From contig CAIQCK010000075.1 of NCBI GenBank assembly GCA_903870275.1, forward strand, positions 35,579-99,578: a DNA stretch of 64,000 nucleotides. The letters are read 5' to 3'. The translations under genes and the position numbers were made by a program. The stretch comes from an uncultured bacterium. Lineage in GTDB: Bacteria; Verrucomicrobiota; Verrucomicrobiia; CAIQCK01. This document shows, piece by piece, positions 25,770 through 34,659 of this stretch. The first letter of the stretch is position 1, and each line of letters starts with the position of its first letter. The notes under the pieces were generated by a model. It ran no database searches and was not told where the DNA came from. It worked only from the letters and a program-made list of their open reading frames with translations.

Positions 25770-27662
25770 CTACCTGGAGATATAGCAGTTCGGCAGTTGT
25801 TTCTGAAGCCTGTCCACCCCCGCTTTCGTCACCTTCGTGCCTTGGAGGTTTAGCACCTGCAACTGCGTCAGCGACTTTAGTTGTTCCAGCCCCGCATCGC
25901 TGACCTTCGTGCCGGTGAGGCCAAGCCGTTGCAACCGGGTCAGCGACTTCAGATGCACCAGACCCGCGTCGCTAACCCGCCTGCCGTAGAGGTAAAGCGC
26001 CTGCAACTGCGTCAGTGCCTTCAGATGCGCCAGCCCCGCGTCGCCAACCTCCGTGCCTTGGAGCCAAAGCTCCTGCAACTGCGTCAGTGGCTTCAGATGT
26101 TCCAGCCCTGCGTCGCCGACCCCCGTGCAGCGGATCTGAAGGCACTGCAACCGGGTCAGCGGTTTCAGATGCGCCAGCCCTGCGTCGCTGATCCGCGTGC
26201 CGCAGAGGTCAAGCCGTTGCAACTGGGTCAGCGACTTCAGATGCACCAGACCCGCGTCGCTGACCTGCGTGTCGGAAAGGTCAAGATCCTGCAACTGGGT
26301 CAGCGGTTTCAAATGCTCCAGCCCCGCGTCGCTAATCTTCTCGCAGGTGAGGTTAAGCCACTGCAACTGCGTCAAGGACTCCAGATGCACCAGTCCCGCG
26401 TCGCTGACCTGCGTGTGGCTGAGGTTAAGCCCCTGCAATTGCGTCAGCGACTTCAGATGCGCCAGCCCCGCGTCGCTGACCGGCGTGCCGGGGAGGTGAA
26501 GCACCTGCAACTGCGTCAGCGGCTTGAGCGCGGCAAGGTCTTCATCGCGGGCTTCCGAACTCCCCAAGCGCAACTCTTTGACCTTTGCGAGGTCCTCGCC
26601 CCAGAGTTCCTGGACCACGACGCTGACTTTCGTGCCGACGAGGTTAAGCTCTTTCAACTCCGTCAGCGTCTTCAGATGTTCCAGCCCCGCTTTGCTGACC
26701 TGCGTGCCTTTGAGATTAAGTGTCTTCAACTTTGTCAACGCCTTCAGATGTTCCAGCCCCGCGTCGCTGACCGGCGTGAAGGAGAGGTCAAGCACCTGCA
26801 ACTGGGCCAGCGGCTTGAGCGCGGCAAGGTCTTCATCCCGAATATCCGAACCTCGAAAGCTCAACTCCGTAACCTTTGCGGGGTCCTCGCCTTTGAGTCT
26901 TTCGGCCACAACAGACGGCTGGCGCGTCTCCAGTCTCGCAGGAGGCGTGACCGATGTGGACGCCGGTTTTGTCGCTGAGTTCGGCGGTATTTTTTCCACC
27001 AGCTCCAGGTTGTTTTTGGGGTCGGTGATCTCGGAAACAGGCACCTCTTTCTGAATGCCAAGTCTTTTCTTCACGCGCGGGCTCGGCGAAAAAAACAAAA
27101 CATACGGCGTGGGGACTCCACCCCCGTAGTAGAGCTCCACGCCGGAACAGCCCAGTCTGGAGAGCACAAGCCCTACCGTGTGCATCTTCCGAGGAGCATT
27201 CCAGCCAATGATGACACTTTTCTTATCGCGGCCGAATCGCAGGTAAGCGCCAGCGACATAACGCAGCAAATCTTCGTCTGAAGCGCCGTCGAAGACCGAC
27301 TCATCCAGCCATCCACTGGTGTAGTGGCGCTCAATCGCGTCGGCGATGGCTGGAGAAGAGAACATGATGCCGCCTTCCGATTCGACATACTTATCGAACG
27401 CCGGATTGATGCCCTCTTCCACGCAGAAAGCACGCAAGAGCCTTTCGAAATGTGCGGCAATGGCAGTCTCCTGGTGTTGGAATCCATCGAATCCCTCGAT
27501 CAATTGTCCGTCGAAGTATCGCGACACATACTCGTACAGCATTCCGAGAACTTCGAAACGCGTGTGGCCGGCGGCGGCGAGCGGCGCCGGAGCGCTTTCG
27601 CTCTTGTGAACGCAGCCGGCGAGCATCACCACCGCAACCGCCATCACCATGAATCGGTTCAT
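25770..27662 (-). CDS. Leucine-rich-repeat lipoprotein
   Basis: A 630-residue envelope lipoprotein from ATG 27662: MNRFMVMAVAVVMLAGC gives lipidation at Cys17. Residues 30-220 form a non-repetitive globular domain (FEVLGMLYEYVSRYFDGQLI and following). After a Pro/Thr linker come about thirteen 24-residue LRRs of the type LTQLQxLxLxGTxVSDAGLxHLK, a DNA period of 72 bp. A longer block (VV-ELxGED-AKV-ELx-DEDLAALKPL) occurs twice, so the repeat array grew by both unit and block duplication. LRRs of this type mediate protein binding; the partner is unknown. It stands alone. Confidence 0.88.
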   Translation of the reverse strand: MNRFMVMAVAVVMLAGCVHKSESAPAPLAAAGHTRFEVLGMLYEYVSRYFDGQLIEGFDGFQHQETAIAAHFERLLRAFCVEEGINPAFDKYVESEGGIMFSSPAIADAIERHYTSGWLDESVFDGASDEDLLRYVAGAYLRFGRDKKSVIIGWNAPRKMHTVGLVLSRLGCSGVELYYGGGVPTPYVLFFSPSPRVKKRLGIQKEVPVSEITDPKNNLELVEKIPPNSATKPASTSVTPPARLETRQPSVVAERLKGEDPAKVTELSFRGSDIRDEDLAALKPLAQLQVLDLSFTPVSDAGLEHLKALTKLKTLNLKGTQVSKAGLEHLKTLTELKELNLVGTKVSVVVQELWGEDLAKVKELRLGSSEARDEDLAALKPLTQLQVLHLPGTPVSDAGLAHLKSLTQLQGLNLSHTQVSDAGLVHLESLTQLQWLNLTCEKISDAGLEHLKPLTQLQDLDLSDTQVSDAGLVHLKSLTQLQRLDLCGTRISDAGLAHLKPLTRLQCLQIRCTGVGDAGLEHLKPLTQLQELWLQGTEVGDAGLAHLKALTQLQALYLYGRRVSDAGLVHLKSLTRLQRLGLTGTKVSDAGLEQLKSLTQLQVLNLQGTKVTKAGVDRLQKQLPNCYISR

Positions 27663-27820
27663 ACGACACCATTGGGTCGGTCGAGTCTTGTGGGGATTCT
27701 GCGCCGACAGGCGGCGAGGCACAAGAGCTATCGGGAGCAGTCAAGGGGACAGTCCTATGATCTTTGCGCTGGCATGGGACAGGGCCGCGTCGCGCCCCGA
27801 AATAACATAGCAAATTTCTC

Positions 27821-27849
27821 TTGACATGACAGTTAAATCTCTATATCTT
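27821..27849 (+). promoter_or_regulatory. Sigma-70-like promoter without an assigned gene
   Basis: TTGACA at 27821-27826, a 17-bp spacer and TATCTT at 27844-27849, in a notably AT-rich patch. It points into the palindromic region 27917-28132, where no credible coding sequence is seen, so it may drive a non-coding transcript. Confidence 0.4.
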
Positions 27850-27916
27850 GCGCCTGACGATAAAAGAGGAAGGCGGGAGGCGGCCATGAGAAAAGGCGCA
27901 ACCGGGTCCCCATGCC

Positions 27917-28066
27917 GTAGCGCGGGTTTCCAAACTGCCGTGTCGCGGATTTCCAATCCGCAGGTCTCCTGCCGGCGAAACGGGGATTTTTGTGCGCTGA
28001 CAGTGCCCGGCTGGAAGCCGGCGATATTCACCACGTTTCACGTGGCGAGAGTTGGAAACCTGCGCT
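27917..28066. repeat. Composite palindromic element
   Basis: Outer arms AGCGCGGGTTTCCAAACT (27917-27935) and AGTTGGAAACCTGCGCT (28049-28066) are near reverse complements. Inside are separate hairpins: GCGGATTTCCAATCCGC, CCGGCTGGAAGCCGG and CACGTTTCACGTG. The translated product of the open frame here is repeat-derived and was not called as a gene. Confidence 0.65.
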
Positions 28067-28080
28067 TCGCCAACTCACCG

Positions 28081-28132
28081 GCCCAATCCGGCTCGATCCG
28101 GCTCGATCCGACTGCATCCGACTGCATCCGGG
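28081..28132. repeat. Short tandem repeat, 10-bp unit
   Basis: GCTCGATCCG occurs twice in tandem and is followed by ACTGCATCCG twice, all sharing the 10-bp period and the ATCCG core. It lies right after the composite palindrome. Confidence 0.7.
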
Positions 28133-28213
28133 TTGGAACGGACGGGACAAAACCATGATTCTACGCCCAAGTACTGTTGCTGCAAATAGTTCCGTCAGCA
28201 CGACAGACCGTGC

Positions 28214-28440
28214 AAAACGAACCCAAATGATGGCCGCGGCCAGAGCCGGAAAACATCGTTTTTCCACGGGAATACGAACATTTCGATCCGTCCTGGGGTC
28301 GGGTGTGAAACCATGTTTTTACGAAACGAACCCAAATAGAGAAAAACGCGGGTCTGCTGCAACGAACTGCAAACCCGCAGGTTATTTGAAAAAGACATAG
28401 CGAAAGTTGACCGTGCTCGAAGCAAAACGAAGCCAAATGC
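28214..28440. repeat. Three spaced copies of an ACGAACCCAAAT motif
   Basis: ACGAACCCAAAT appears at about 28218 and 28324, and the variant ACGAAGCCAAAT at about 28425, that is, every 101-106 bp, each preceded by CAAA or GAAA. The intervals contain different sequence. No gene is seen from 28067 to 28532. Confidence 0.55.
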
Positions 28441-28532
28441 GACGGTTAAACCCGAAAACCGAGGTTGGCAGGAACGGTGTGCAGCGCCGTCCCCAAAAGG
28501 GAAGTTCGATCCCGACGCCCCGGCGACGTGTT

Positions 28533-31500
28533 TTACGGTTTGGCGCGCTGAAACACTGTCTTGCCGCCGACCATGGTCCGCAGGACCTTGATCTCGCGCA
28601 GTTCCTTGAGGGGACACGTGAGGTAATCGCGGTCTATCACAACGAGGTCGGCGAGTTTGCCCGGCTCCAGCGAGCCGAGTTTGTCCTCGTCGAAACTCAG
28701 CCACGCGGGCCAGAGCGTGACGGCCCGCAACGCGTCGAGCCGCGTAAGTTTTTGTTCCGCGCCATAGACGTGGCCGCGGTCGGTCTGGCGCGCCACGGCG
28801 ATCCAGAGCATCAACGCGGGATTGAACGCGTTCATCGCGTGGTCGGGATCGAAGCCGATCATGTGGTCGCTGTTGACGGCCACCGGCACGCCGGCATTCA
28901 CCCATTCGCCCAGACCGATGAACCGCTCCGCCCAGCTCTTTCCGTAAACCTCCGCCATCGCCTCGGTGTCGCGGTAGTAAAGATAGCCCTGCGTGTCCAC
29001 GCCGACGCCGAGTTCCTTCGCCCGCCGCGCGATGGCCGGCGTCGGAAAATAGGTGTGCAGCAGGGTGAACCGCCGTTGCTTGATGCTCGGATCGGTGGCG
29101 GCGACCGCGGCGACGGCGTCGAGCACGATTTCCGTGCCGCCGTCGCCGGTGACGTGGACGCACATCGGCCAACCGAGCCGGTTGACCGTCGCAAACACGG
29201 TCTTCAATTCCTCCGGCGTGTCGTAAAGCTCGCCGCGATAGTTCGGATCGGTGAGTCGGTAAAACCGCATGCGCCGCTCGCCGTAAGGCTCGCTCAACCG
29301 CGTCGTGCCCCAGTGGATGCCGCCGTCCACCGTGGTCTTCATCATGACGGCGCGGACCCAGTCGTCACCCTCGCCCGGTTTAAAGCCGAGCGCCTTGATG
29401 TATTTCTCAACTCCCTCTGCTGTCTTCGCGGAGAAACGGAACGTCCCCCGCATCCGCGTCGTGAGCCGCCCCTGCTCGCGAAGCTCCCTATACATGCCGA
29501 CGCCGTCGCGGTCCGTTGCGCGCTCGTGAATGGTGGTGATACCAACCTCGTTGTAGCGGCGCAGCAGTTTGCTCAACGCCTCCATCGTCTGCTCGCGCGT
29601 CACCGCCGGCTGCGGCATCAGCTTGCGCAACGTCTGGTTGCCACCGCGAATGAGGACCGGCCGGCCCTGCTCGTCGCGCACGATCTCGCCGTCGGGCAGC
29701 TTGCTATTGGCGTCCACAATGCCGAGCGCGCGGAAACCGGCGCTGTTCAGCGCGTGCTTCATCGCACCGGTGTAAAGCACCGGATGATCCGTCGTCGCCG
29801 CGTCCAGTTCCGCCGGCGTCGGGTGGCGGCGTTCCTTCAAGCGCGTGAGGTCGTTGCGCGGCACTTCGATCCACCGGCCGGGCGGCACTTCGCGGGCGCG
29901 CCGGCGAATCCAGTCCTGGATCTCCGCGATGCTCGACAGCTCCGCATACGTCTCGGTCACCGACGCCCGCGCCACGCCGATGGAATGAACATGCGACTCG
30001 ACGAAGCCCGGCAGGACGGTCTTGCCGTCCAGCTTGATGATCTCCGTGCGCTTGCCGGTGAGTTTGAGCGTCTCCGCGTTCGAGCCGACGGCGACGATCC
30101 GCCCGTCGCGAATTGCCAGCGCTTCCGCCACGCGATCATGCGAGTCGAGCGTCACGATCTTGCCATCCGTGAAAATCATGTCAGCCCTCGGCGCCGTGTC
30201 GGGACCGCCGCCGAATTGTTTCCAATAGAGCGCCTTGAACGGATTGATCTCCGGCCCGACGGCGTTTTCGTTGACGAGCTGCGGCTGCACGGAGTCCCAC
30301 CACTTGTCGTAAGCGGCGTCCAATTCCTTCACCACATCGGGATGCTGCGCCGCCACGTCGTTCGACTCGCCGATGTCGGCCTTCACATCGAACAACTGCC
30401 AGTTCTTCCCGCCACCGGGCTTCGCCGCCGAGACCAAATGCCACAAAGGCGAGCGGACGCTGCATGTACTGTATTTGTAATGCGTGGCCTCGCCGCGCGG
30501 CCAGCGGCCGAGGTGCGTGAACAGGATGCGGTAGGGCCACGCGGCGTTCGCATCGCGCAAGAGCGGCACGAGTGTGCCGCCCTCAACCTGTTGCTGCGCC
30601 TCCTCGCTAAGCGGAGCGCCGGTGATATCAACGATGGTCGGGAAGAAATCCGCCGCGCCCACCAGCTGGTCCACCGTGGCCGGCTTGAGTGTCCCCGGCC
30701 AGCGCCAGAACGACGACGCGCGCGTGCCGCCAAGCCAGGCGGTGCCCTTGGTGCCGCGCATGCCGGCGTTGTAGAGCTTGCAGCCGGCAGTGCCGCCGTT
30801 GTCGTTCATGAAGACGACCAGCGTGTCGCGCTCGACGCCCCACTCGGCCAGCTTCGCCAGCAACCGGCCGACGTTGTCGTCGAGGTTGGCGAGCATGCCG
30901 AAAAACTTCGCGACCTTGGCCGGCACCTTGCCGGCGTAGCGTGCCTCGTCCTCCGGCCGCACCTGCAACGGCTCGTGCGGCACGTTCGTGGCGATGTAGG
31001 CGTAAAACGGGCGTTTGCCTTTCACCGCTGCCATCCACTTCATCGCCTGCGCGAAGAACACATCCGTACAATAGCCGTCGGTCTTCTCGAACCGGCCGTT
31101 GTGCTTGAGCGTCGGGCTGAAATACGAGTTGCCCGGCGCGTCGCCGCAACTGCCGGGATACGTCTGGCCGATGCCGCCGCCGCCGTGGATGAAGACCTCG
31201 TCAAACCCGCGCTGGTCGGGCTGATACGCGTCCTCGTCGCCGAGGTGCCATTTGCCGAAGATGCCGGTCGTGTAGCCCGCGGACTTCAACACCTGCGCCA
31301 GCGTCGTCGCCTTCAGCGTGAGCCGCTCGCGCTCGTAAATGGTGTGCGTGACGCCGTTGCGGAATTCGTGCCGGCCCGTGATCAATGTCGAGCGCGACGG
31401 CGAGCAGGTCGGGCTGACGTGAAAATCGTCAAACCGCACGCCTTCGTCGTGAAGCCGGTCCAGGTTCGGCGTCTTCAGCACCGGATTGCCGTGGGCCGAC

Positions 31501-31637
31501 ACGTCGCCGTAGCCCTGGTCGTCACTGAGGATGAAGATGATGTTGGGCCGCGTCGGCAACGGCGCGTCTGCGGCACAGATTGGCGCCAGCGCCATTGCAA
31601 CCCCCGTGAAAGCAACGGACGGAAGTCGGAGTTTCAT
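28533..31637 (-). CDS. Secreted sulfatase-amidohydrolase fusion (sulfatase 4)
   Basis: A single uninterrupted 1034-residue frame from ATG 31637 (GAAGG upstream). The Sec signal precedes an S1 sulfatase (about residues 25-478): LSDDQGYGD, C-S-P-S-R with Cys78, GKWHLGDED, FMNDNGG. From about residue 485 a complete YtcJ-type amidohydrolase follows: ADMIFTDGKIVTLDSHDRVAEA, PGFVESHVHSIG (His549, His551), MCVHVTGDGG and a closing PGKLADLVVID. Separate members of each family are normally about 450-550 residues, so this is a genuine two-domain fusion with the junction near nucleotide 30195. The amidohydrolase half has no signal of its own and would be exported by the sulfatase signal. Substrate unknown. 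Confidence 0.88.
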   Translation of the reverse strand: MKLRLPSVAFTGVAMALAPICAADAPLPTRPNIIFILSDDQGYGDVSAHGNPVLKTPNLDRLHDEGVRFDDFHVSPTCSPSRSTLITGRHEFRNGVTHTIYERERLTLKATTLAQVLKSAGYTTGIFGKWHLGDEDAYQPDQRGFDEVFIHGGGGIGQTYPGSCGDAPGNSYFSPTLKHNGRFEKTDGYCTDVFFAQAMKWMAAVKGKRPFYAYIATNVPHEPLQVRPEDEARYAGKVPAKVAKFFGMLANLDDNVGRLLAKLAEWGVERDTLVVFMNDNGGTAGCKLYNAGMRGTKGTAWLGGTRASSFWRWPGTLKPATVDQLVGAADFFPTIVDITGAPLSEEAQQQVEGGTLVPLLRDANAAWPYRILFTHLGRWPRGEATHYKYSTCSVRSPLWHLVSAAKPGGGKNWQLFDVKADIGESNDVAAQHPDVVKELDAAYDKWWDSVQPQLVNENAVGPEINPFKALYWKQFGGGPDTAPRADMIFTDGKIVTLDSHDRVAEALAIRDGRIVAVGSNAETLKLTGKRTEIIKLDGKTVLPGFVESHVHSIGVARASVTETYAELSSIAEIQDWIRRRAREVPPGRWIEVPRNDLTRLKERRHPTPAELDAATTDHPVLYTGAMKHALNSAGFRALGIVDANSKLPDGEIVRDEQGRPVLIRGGNQTLRKLMPQPAVTREQTMEALSKLLRRYNEVGITTIHERATDRDGVGMYRELREQGRLTTRMRGTFRFSAKTAEGVEKYIKALGFKPGEGDDWVRAVMMKTTVDGGIHWGTTRLSEPYGERRMRFYRLTDPNYRGELYDTPEELKTVFATVNRLGWPMCVHVTGDGGTEIVLDAVAAVAATDPSIKQRRFTLLHTYFPTPAIARRAKELGVGVDTQGYLYYRDTEAMAEVYGKSWAERFIGLGEWVNAGVPVAVNSDHMIGFDPDHAMNAFNPALMLWIAVARQTDRGHVYGAEQKLTRLDALRAVTLWPAWLSFDEDKLGSLEPGKLADLVVIDRDYLTCPLKELREIKVLRTMVGGKTVFQRAKP

Positions 31638-31685
31638 GAATGGACCTTCGTTGTCTTTTCGCGGGCCGGACGCGCGCCTCCGCAA

Positions 31686-33350
31686 TCAGTCCGCCTTCAG
31701 CATCGCCGCCTGTTTTTCTTTGGCCGCCTTCCCCACCGGCGCCGGATCTTTTTTCCAGATGTCCACCTCGACCGTGTTCTTCTGCGGCGCGCCGGGCGTG
31801 CTGCGGCCCTCGGCGACGTATTTCTCCAACAGCTTCGTCAGGCGCGCGACCACGTCGGGATGCTTGTCCTGCACGTTGACCTTCTCGCCCACATCGCCGC
31901 CCATGTCATAAAGCTGCACCCGCGGCAGCCCCTGCCGCACCGCTTGCGGATCGCGCGGCGCGCTCCAGCCGCCGGAGCCGGGACAGAGCTCCAATTTCCA
32001 CCGACTCTCACGAATGGAAAACCTGCCATTGATGGAATGATGCACCACCGTTTCGCGCCACCCGGTGGATCGCGTGCCGATCATCGCGGAATACAAGTCT
32101 GTCAGCGTGCCCTGCAGCGCCATCATCATGCTCACACTGTCTTCGCCTGCGTTGTCGGGCAGTTTCACGCCGAGAATGGACGCGCACGTCGCCATCAGGT
32201 CGGTGAGACAGATGAGTTGTTCACTCGAACTACCGGGCTGGACTTTCCCCGGCCAGCGCACAATGAACGGGATGCGGTGGCCGCCATCCCAGATGTCCGC
32301 CTTGTGACCGCGGAAATGGTAGCTGGGGTTGTGGCCCTTCGCGAGCAGCGCGGGGAAATCAGCTTGCGGCGAGCAACCGTTGTCGCTCGTGAAAATCAGC
32401 AGTGTGTTTTCCGCGACGCCGTTCTTTTCCAGCGCCTCCATCACCGCGCCGAGCGTTGCGTCGGTTTCCATCACGTAATCGGCGTAGGGATTCAACCCGC
32501 TCTTGCCCTGCCACTCCGGCGACGGCGCGATCGGCGTGTGCGGCGCGTTCAACGGCAGATAGAGGAAAAACGGCTTGCCCGCCTTCGCATCGGCGGCGCG
32601 CTGGCCGATGTATTCCACGGCTTTGCGCGTCAGCGTCGGCAGCACGTCCACGTCCTCGAATTTCTCCGCCGCCGGGCCGAGCCGCGACGGGTTCCCCTCC
32701 TTGCCGTGCATCAACGGGAACGACTTCTCCACCGTCGGCACGACGGTGACGCGGTCGTTCTCGATGAACGTGTAGGGCACCATGTCGAGCGAGGCGCTGA
32801 TGCCGAAGTAATAATCGAACCCGACGCTGTTCGGGCCGTTGGTGATCGGCTTGGTGTAGTCCACGTTCCAAACCTGTTCCCGCGTCTCGATCTCAAGCTC
32901 GCTCACGTCCTTGCCTTCCTTCTTCACCCAGTCCATGCCGAGGTGCCACTTGCCGACGCAGGCGGTGGCGTAGCCGTGCTGCTTGAGCAACGCCGGCACC
33001 GTGAGCCGGCCCGGTTCGATGAGCCGCGGCGAGAGACCGCCGAGTACGAAGCGTTGGAGCTTTGAACGCCAATTGTAGCGTCCAGTCATGATGCCGTAGC
33101 GCGTCGGCGAGCAGACCGACGAGCTGCTGTGCGCGTCGGTGAAAACCATGCCTCCGGCGGCAAGGCGGTCGGCGTGCGGCGTGGCAATCTTGCCTTTGGA
33201 GTTGAGGCAATGCACGTCGCCGTAGCCGAGGTCGTCGCAAAGGATATAGACGATGTTCGGCTTCGGCGTGGCGGCGCCAACGGTTGAGGTGGTGAGGAAC
33301 GCGGCCCAAGCGAGGCACGCGCACAGAATCATGGCGGCTCTTGTCTTCAT
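31686..33350 (-). CDS. S1 formylglycine-dependent sulfatase (5)
   Basis: A 554-residue secreted sulfatase from ATG 33350. The signal peptide ends near VGA-ATPKPN. The metal site is ILCDDLGYGD, the catalytic motif C-S-P-T-R has Cys80, then GKWHLGMD, NAPHTPIAPS, FTSDNGCSPQ and IWDGGHRIPFIVRWPG. The C-terminal region ends in a Lys-rich tail. It resembles arylsulfatases that act on sulfated galactans or mucin-type glycans, but no specificity is claimed. Downstream on the same strand is the sulfatase-amidohydrolase fusion, 48 bp away, so the two may be co-transcribed; upstream is a ThuA protein. Confidence 0.92.
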   Translation of the reverse strand: MKTRAAMILCACLAWAAFLTTSTVGAATPKPNIVYILCDDLGYGDVHCLNSKGKIATPHADRLAAGGMVFTDAHSSSSVCSPTRYGIMTGRYNWRSKLQRFVLGGLSPRLIEPGRLTVPALLKQHGYATACVGKWHLGMDWVKKEGKDVSELEIETREQVWNVDYTKPITNGPNSVGFDYYFGISASLDMVPYTFIENDRVTVVPTVEKSFPLMHGKEGNPSRLGPAAEKFEDVDVLPTLTRKAVEYIGQRAADAKAGKPFFLYLPLNAPHTPIAPSPEWQGKSGLNPYADYVMETDATLGAVMEALEKNGVAENTLLIFTSDNGCSPQADFPALLAKGHNPSYHFRGHKADIWDGGHRIPFIVRWPGKVQPGSSSEQLICLTDLMATCASILGVKLPDNAGEDSVSMMMALQGTLTDLYSAMIGTRSTGWRETVVHHSINGRFSIRESRWKLELCPGSGGWSAPRDPQAVRQGLPRVQLYDMGGDVGEKVNVQDKHPDVVARLTKLLEKYVAEGRSTPGAPQKNTVEVDIWKKDPAPVGKAAKEKQAAMLKAD

Positions 33351-33440
33351 GGTGGCCGGATGCTGCCAGAAAACGGCGCGCGAAGAAACCATTTCTTCAC
33401 GCTGCTCCGCCAAAAAGCTCAGATGGAGCCGCAGCAAAAC

Positions 33441-34394
33441 TTATGGCTTCGCCGGCGGCTCGCGCTTGACGACCTTGTCGGCGGGCATCTCTTCCGGTTT
33501 CGGCGCAGGCAGCGTAACCTTGCCGGTGGCGGCCCACTCCGTGCCGCGCGCGAGTGTCGCTTGGAAACCGATGTCCACCATCGAGCCAGGATCATGGCCA
33601 AGCGCGTCGTGAAAGACGCGGCCCTTACCGTAGGCGATCGTCATCAACATCGGCTCGTGCTCGCTGGTGCCGCGAAACTCCGGGCCGGCATACGACGTCG
33701 CCAGCACGGTGAGGTTCTTCGCCGGGCCGCGCAGCTTCGAGTAAAGCTCATCCTTCGCGTGCATCCAGCATTTCGGCAGTCCCTTCGTAATCGGATGTTT
33801 CGAAGCGCGAATCTCCACGAGGAACTCGTGCGCCGGGCCGTGCGTGCCGCCCGCGCCAGGCGTCTCGTCGCGCACGACTTTGCCGTCGCGCCAGCGAATC
33901 ATCGGGCCGGACTTCTCGTTGCGCCCACCCCATCCGCCGACGCCGATCATCTCGTTGTATTCCGGCCAGTCGCCAAACGCGTTGTCTGCGGCGTGGAAAC
34001 TCACCAGTCCGCCGCCGTTGTGGATATACTCGATGAACGCCGCGCGCACCTCTGCGGGCCACGGCTCGCCGTTGTAGTTCGACACGATCACGTCGTAAGC
34101 GCTGAACTTCGGCCGCCACTTCGCCCAGAGCGGGGCGTTCGCCTTCTCATGCTCCGCCTTCTGCTCCGCCGTCAAACGCCCCTTCGGTGGGCCGGGCGGT
34201 GTCGTGGACACGTCCACCGTGAACCGCCCGCTCTCCTCCAAAATCCACTTGAGCACCGGTGTCGTGGTCGCCCAACTGTGATTGTTCTGGCCGTCCACAA
34301 TGAGCACCTTGAGCTTCTCCGCCGCAGGCAGCGACGGGCAGGCGAAGGTGAAAAGAATCAGTCCGGCGGTCAGCAAGGTTCGCAAGGTTTTCAT
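33441..34394 (-). CDS. Secreted ThuA-domain protein
   Basis: A 317-residue exported protein. After a signal peptide (cleavage near LPA-AEKL) comes a class-I-glutamine-amidotransferase-like ThuA domain: VLIVDGQNNHSWATTTPVL, YDVIVSNYNGEPW, GGGLVSFHAADNAF and MLMTIAYGKGRVFHDALGHD. ThuA proteins were named after a trehalose-use locus; in this phylum they accompany sugar dehydrogenases and sulfatases and their biochemical activity is unsettled. It lies 90 bp upstream of sulfatase 5 on the same strand. Confidence 0.87.
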   Translation of the reverse strand: MKTLRTLLTAGLILFTFACPSLPAAEKLKVLIVDGQNNHSWATTTPVLKWILEESGRFTVDVSTTPPGPPKGRLTAEQKAEHEKANAPLWAKWRPKFSAYDVIVSNYNGEPWPAEVRAAFIEYIHNGGGLVSFHAADNAFGDWPEYNEMIGVGGWGGRNEKSGPMIRWRDGKVVRDETPGAGGTHGPAHEFLVEIRASKHPITKGLPKCWMHAKDELYSKLRGPAKNLTVLATSYAGPEFRGTSEHEPMLMTIAYGKGRVFHDALGHDPGSMVDIGFQATLARGTEWAATGKVTLPAPKPEEMPADKVVKREPPAKP

Positions 34395-34483
34395 AGGTTC
34401 TCCGTTCGCGCCCTTTCTTCGCCGATTGCACGGCGAAGTCCAAGATTTTTCCGCAGGGAAAACGCGCGGCGAAGAATGGAATG

Positions 34484-34551
34484 TAGGCCGCGTGCCCTCA
34501 CGCGGCGGTGGTTGACGATGACTCCGCCGGGTCGGGGACCCGGCCTACATC
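34484..34551. repeat. Paired hairpins GTAGGCCGCGTGCCCTCACG / CCGGGTCGGGGACCCGGCCTAC
   Basis: GTAGGCCGC and a CGTGCCCTCACG hairpin on the left, GGGTCGGGGACCC hairpin and GGCCTAC on the right. The outer GTAGGCC/GGCCTAC ends are complementary, giving the same two-hairpin layout as family B but with unrelated sequence. Confidence 0.55.
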
Positions 34552-34577
34552 TTGCTCTCGCCGACCGCCACGATAGA

Positions 34578-34617
34578 AACGGAAACCGCTTGCTGCCGTC
34601 TGCCGCGGAGAGGATGA
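34578..34617 (+). repeat. Left direct repeat flanking the small membrane-protein gene
   Basis: Begins AACGGAAACCGCTTGCTGCC and matches 35038-35074 with about three mismatches over 31 bp. The pair encloses the gene at 34660-34998. Confidence 0.6.
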
Positions 34618-34659
34618 TGTCCGACGAAGACGGATCGGAAGCGGTCAAGGAGAACGGCG

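Noticed and set aside
25881..26978. Regular 72-bp repeats suggesting a CRISPR or satellite array
   Set aside because: The repeats are in frame and encode 24-residue leucine-rich repeats of a lipoprotein. Unlike CRISPR there are no unrelated spacers of constant length.
28081..28132. 10-bp direct repeats as a CRISPR-like or origin iteron array
   Set aside because: Only two plus two copies, no spacers, no replication or cas genes nearby.
27886..28158. Possible small protein after the 27821 promoter
   Set aside because: The frame is composed of palindrome-derived words (GFQTAVSRISNPQ and similar) that arise from translating the repeat; no conserved protein sequence.
28407..33065. A plus-strand open frame of 1552 codons
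   Set aside because: It is antisense to two sulfatase genes with intact catalytic motifs and their signal peptides. The translation is Arg/His/Val-rich with no domain signatures, as expected for the complement of GC-rich coding sequence.
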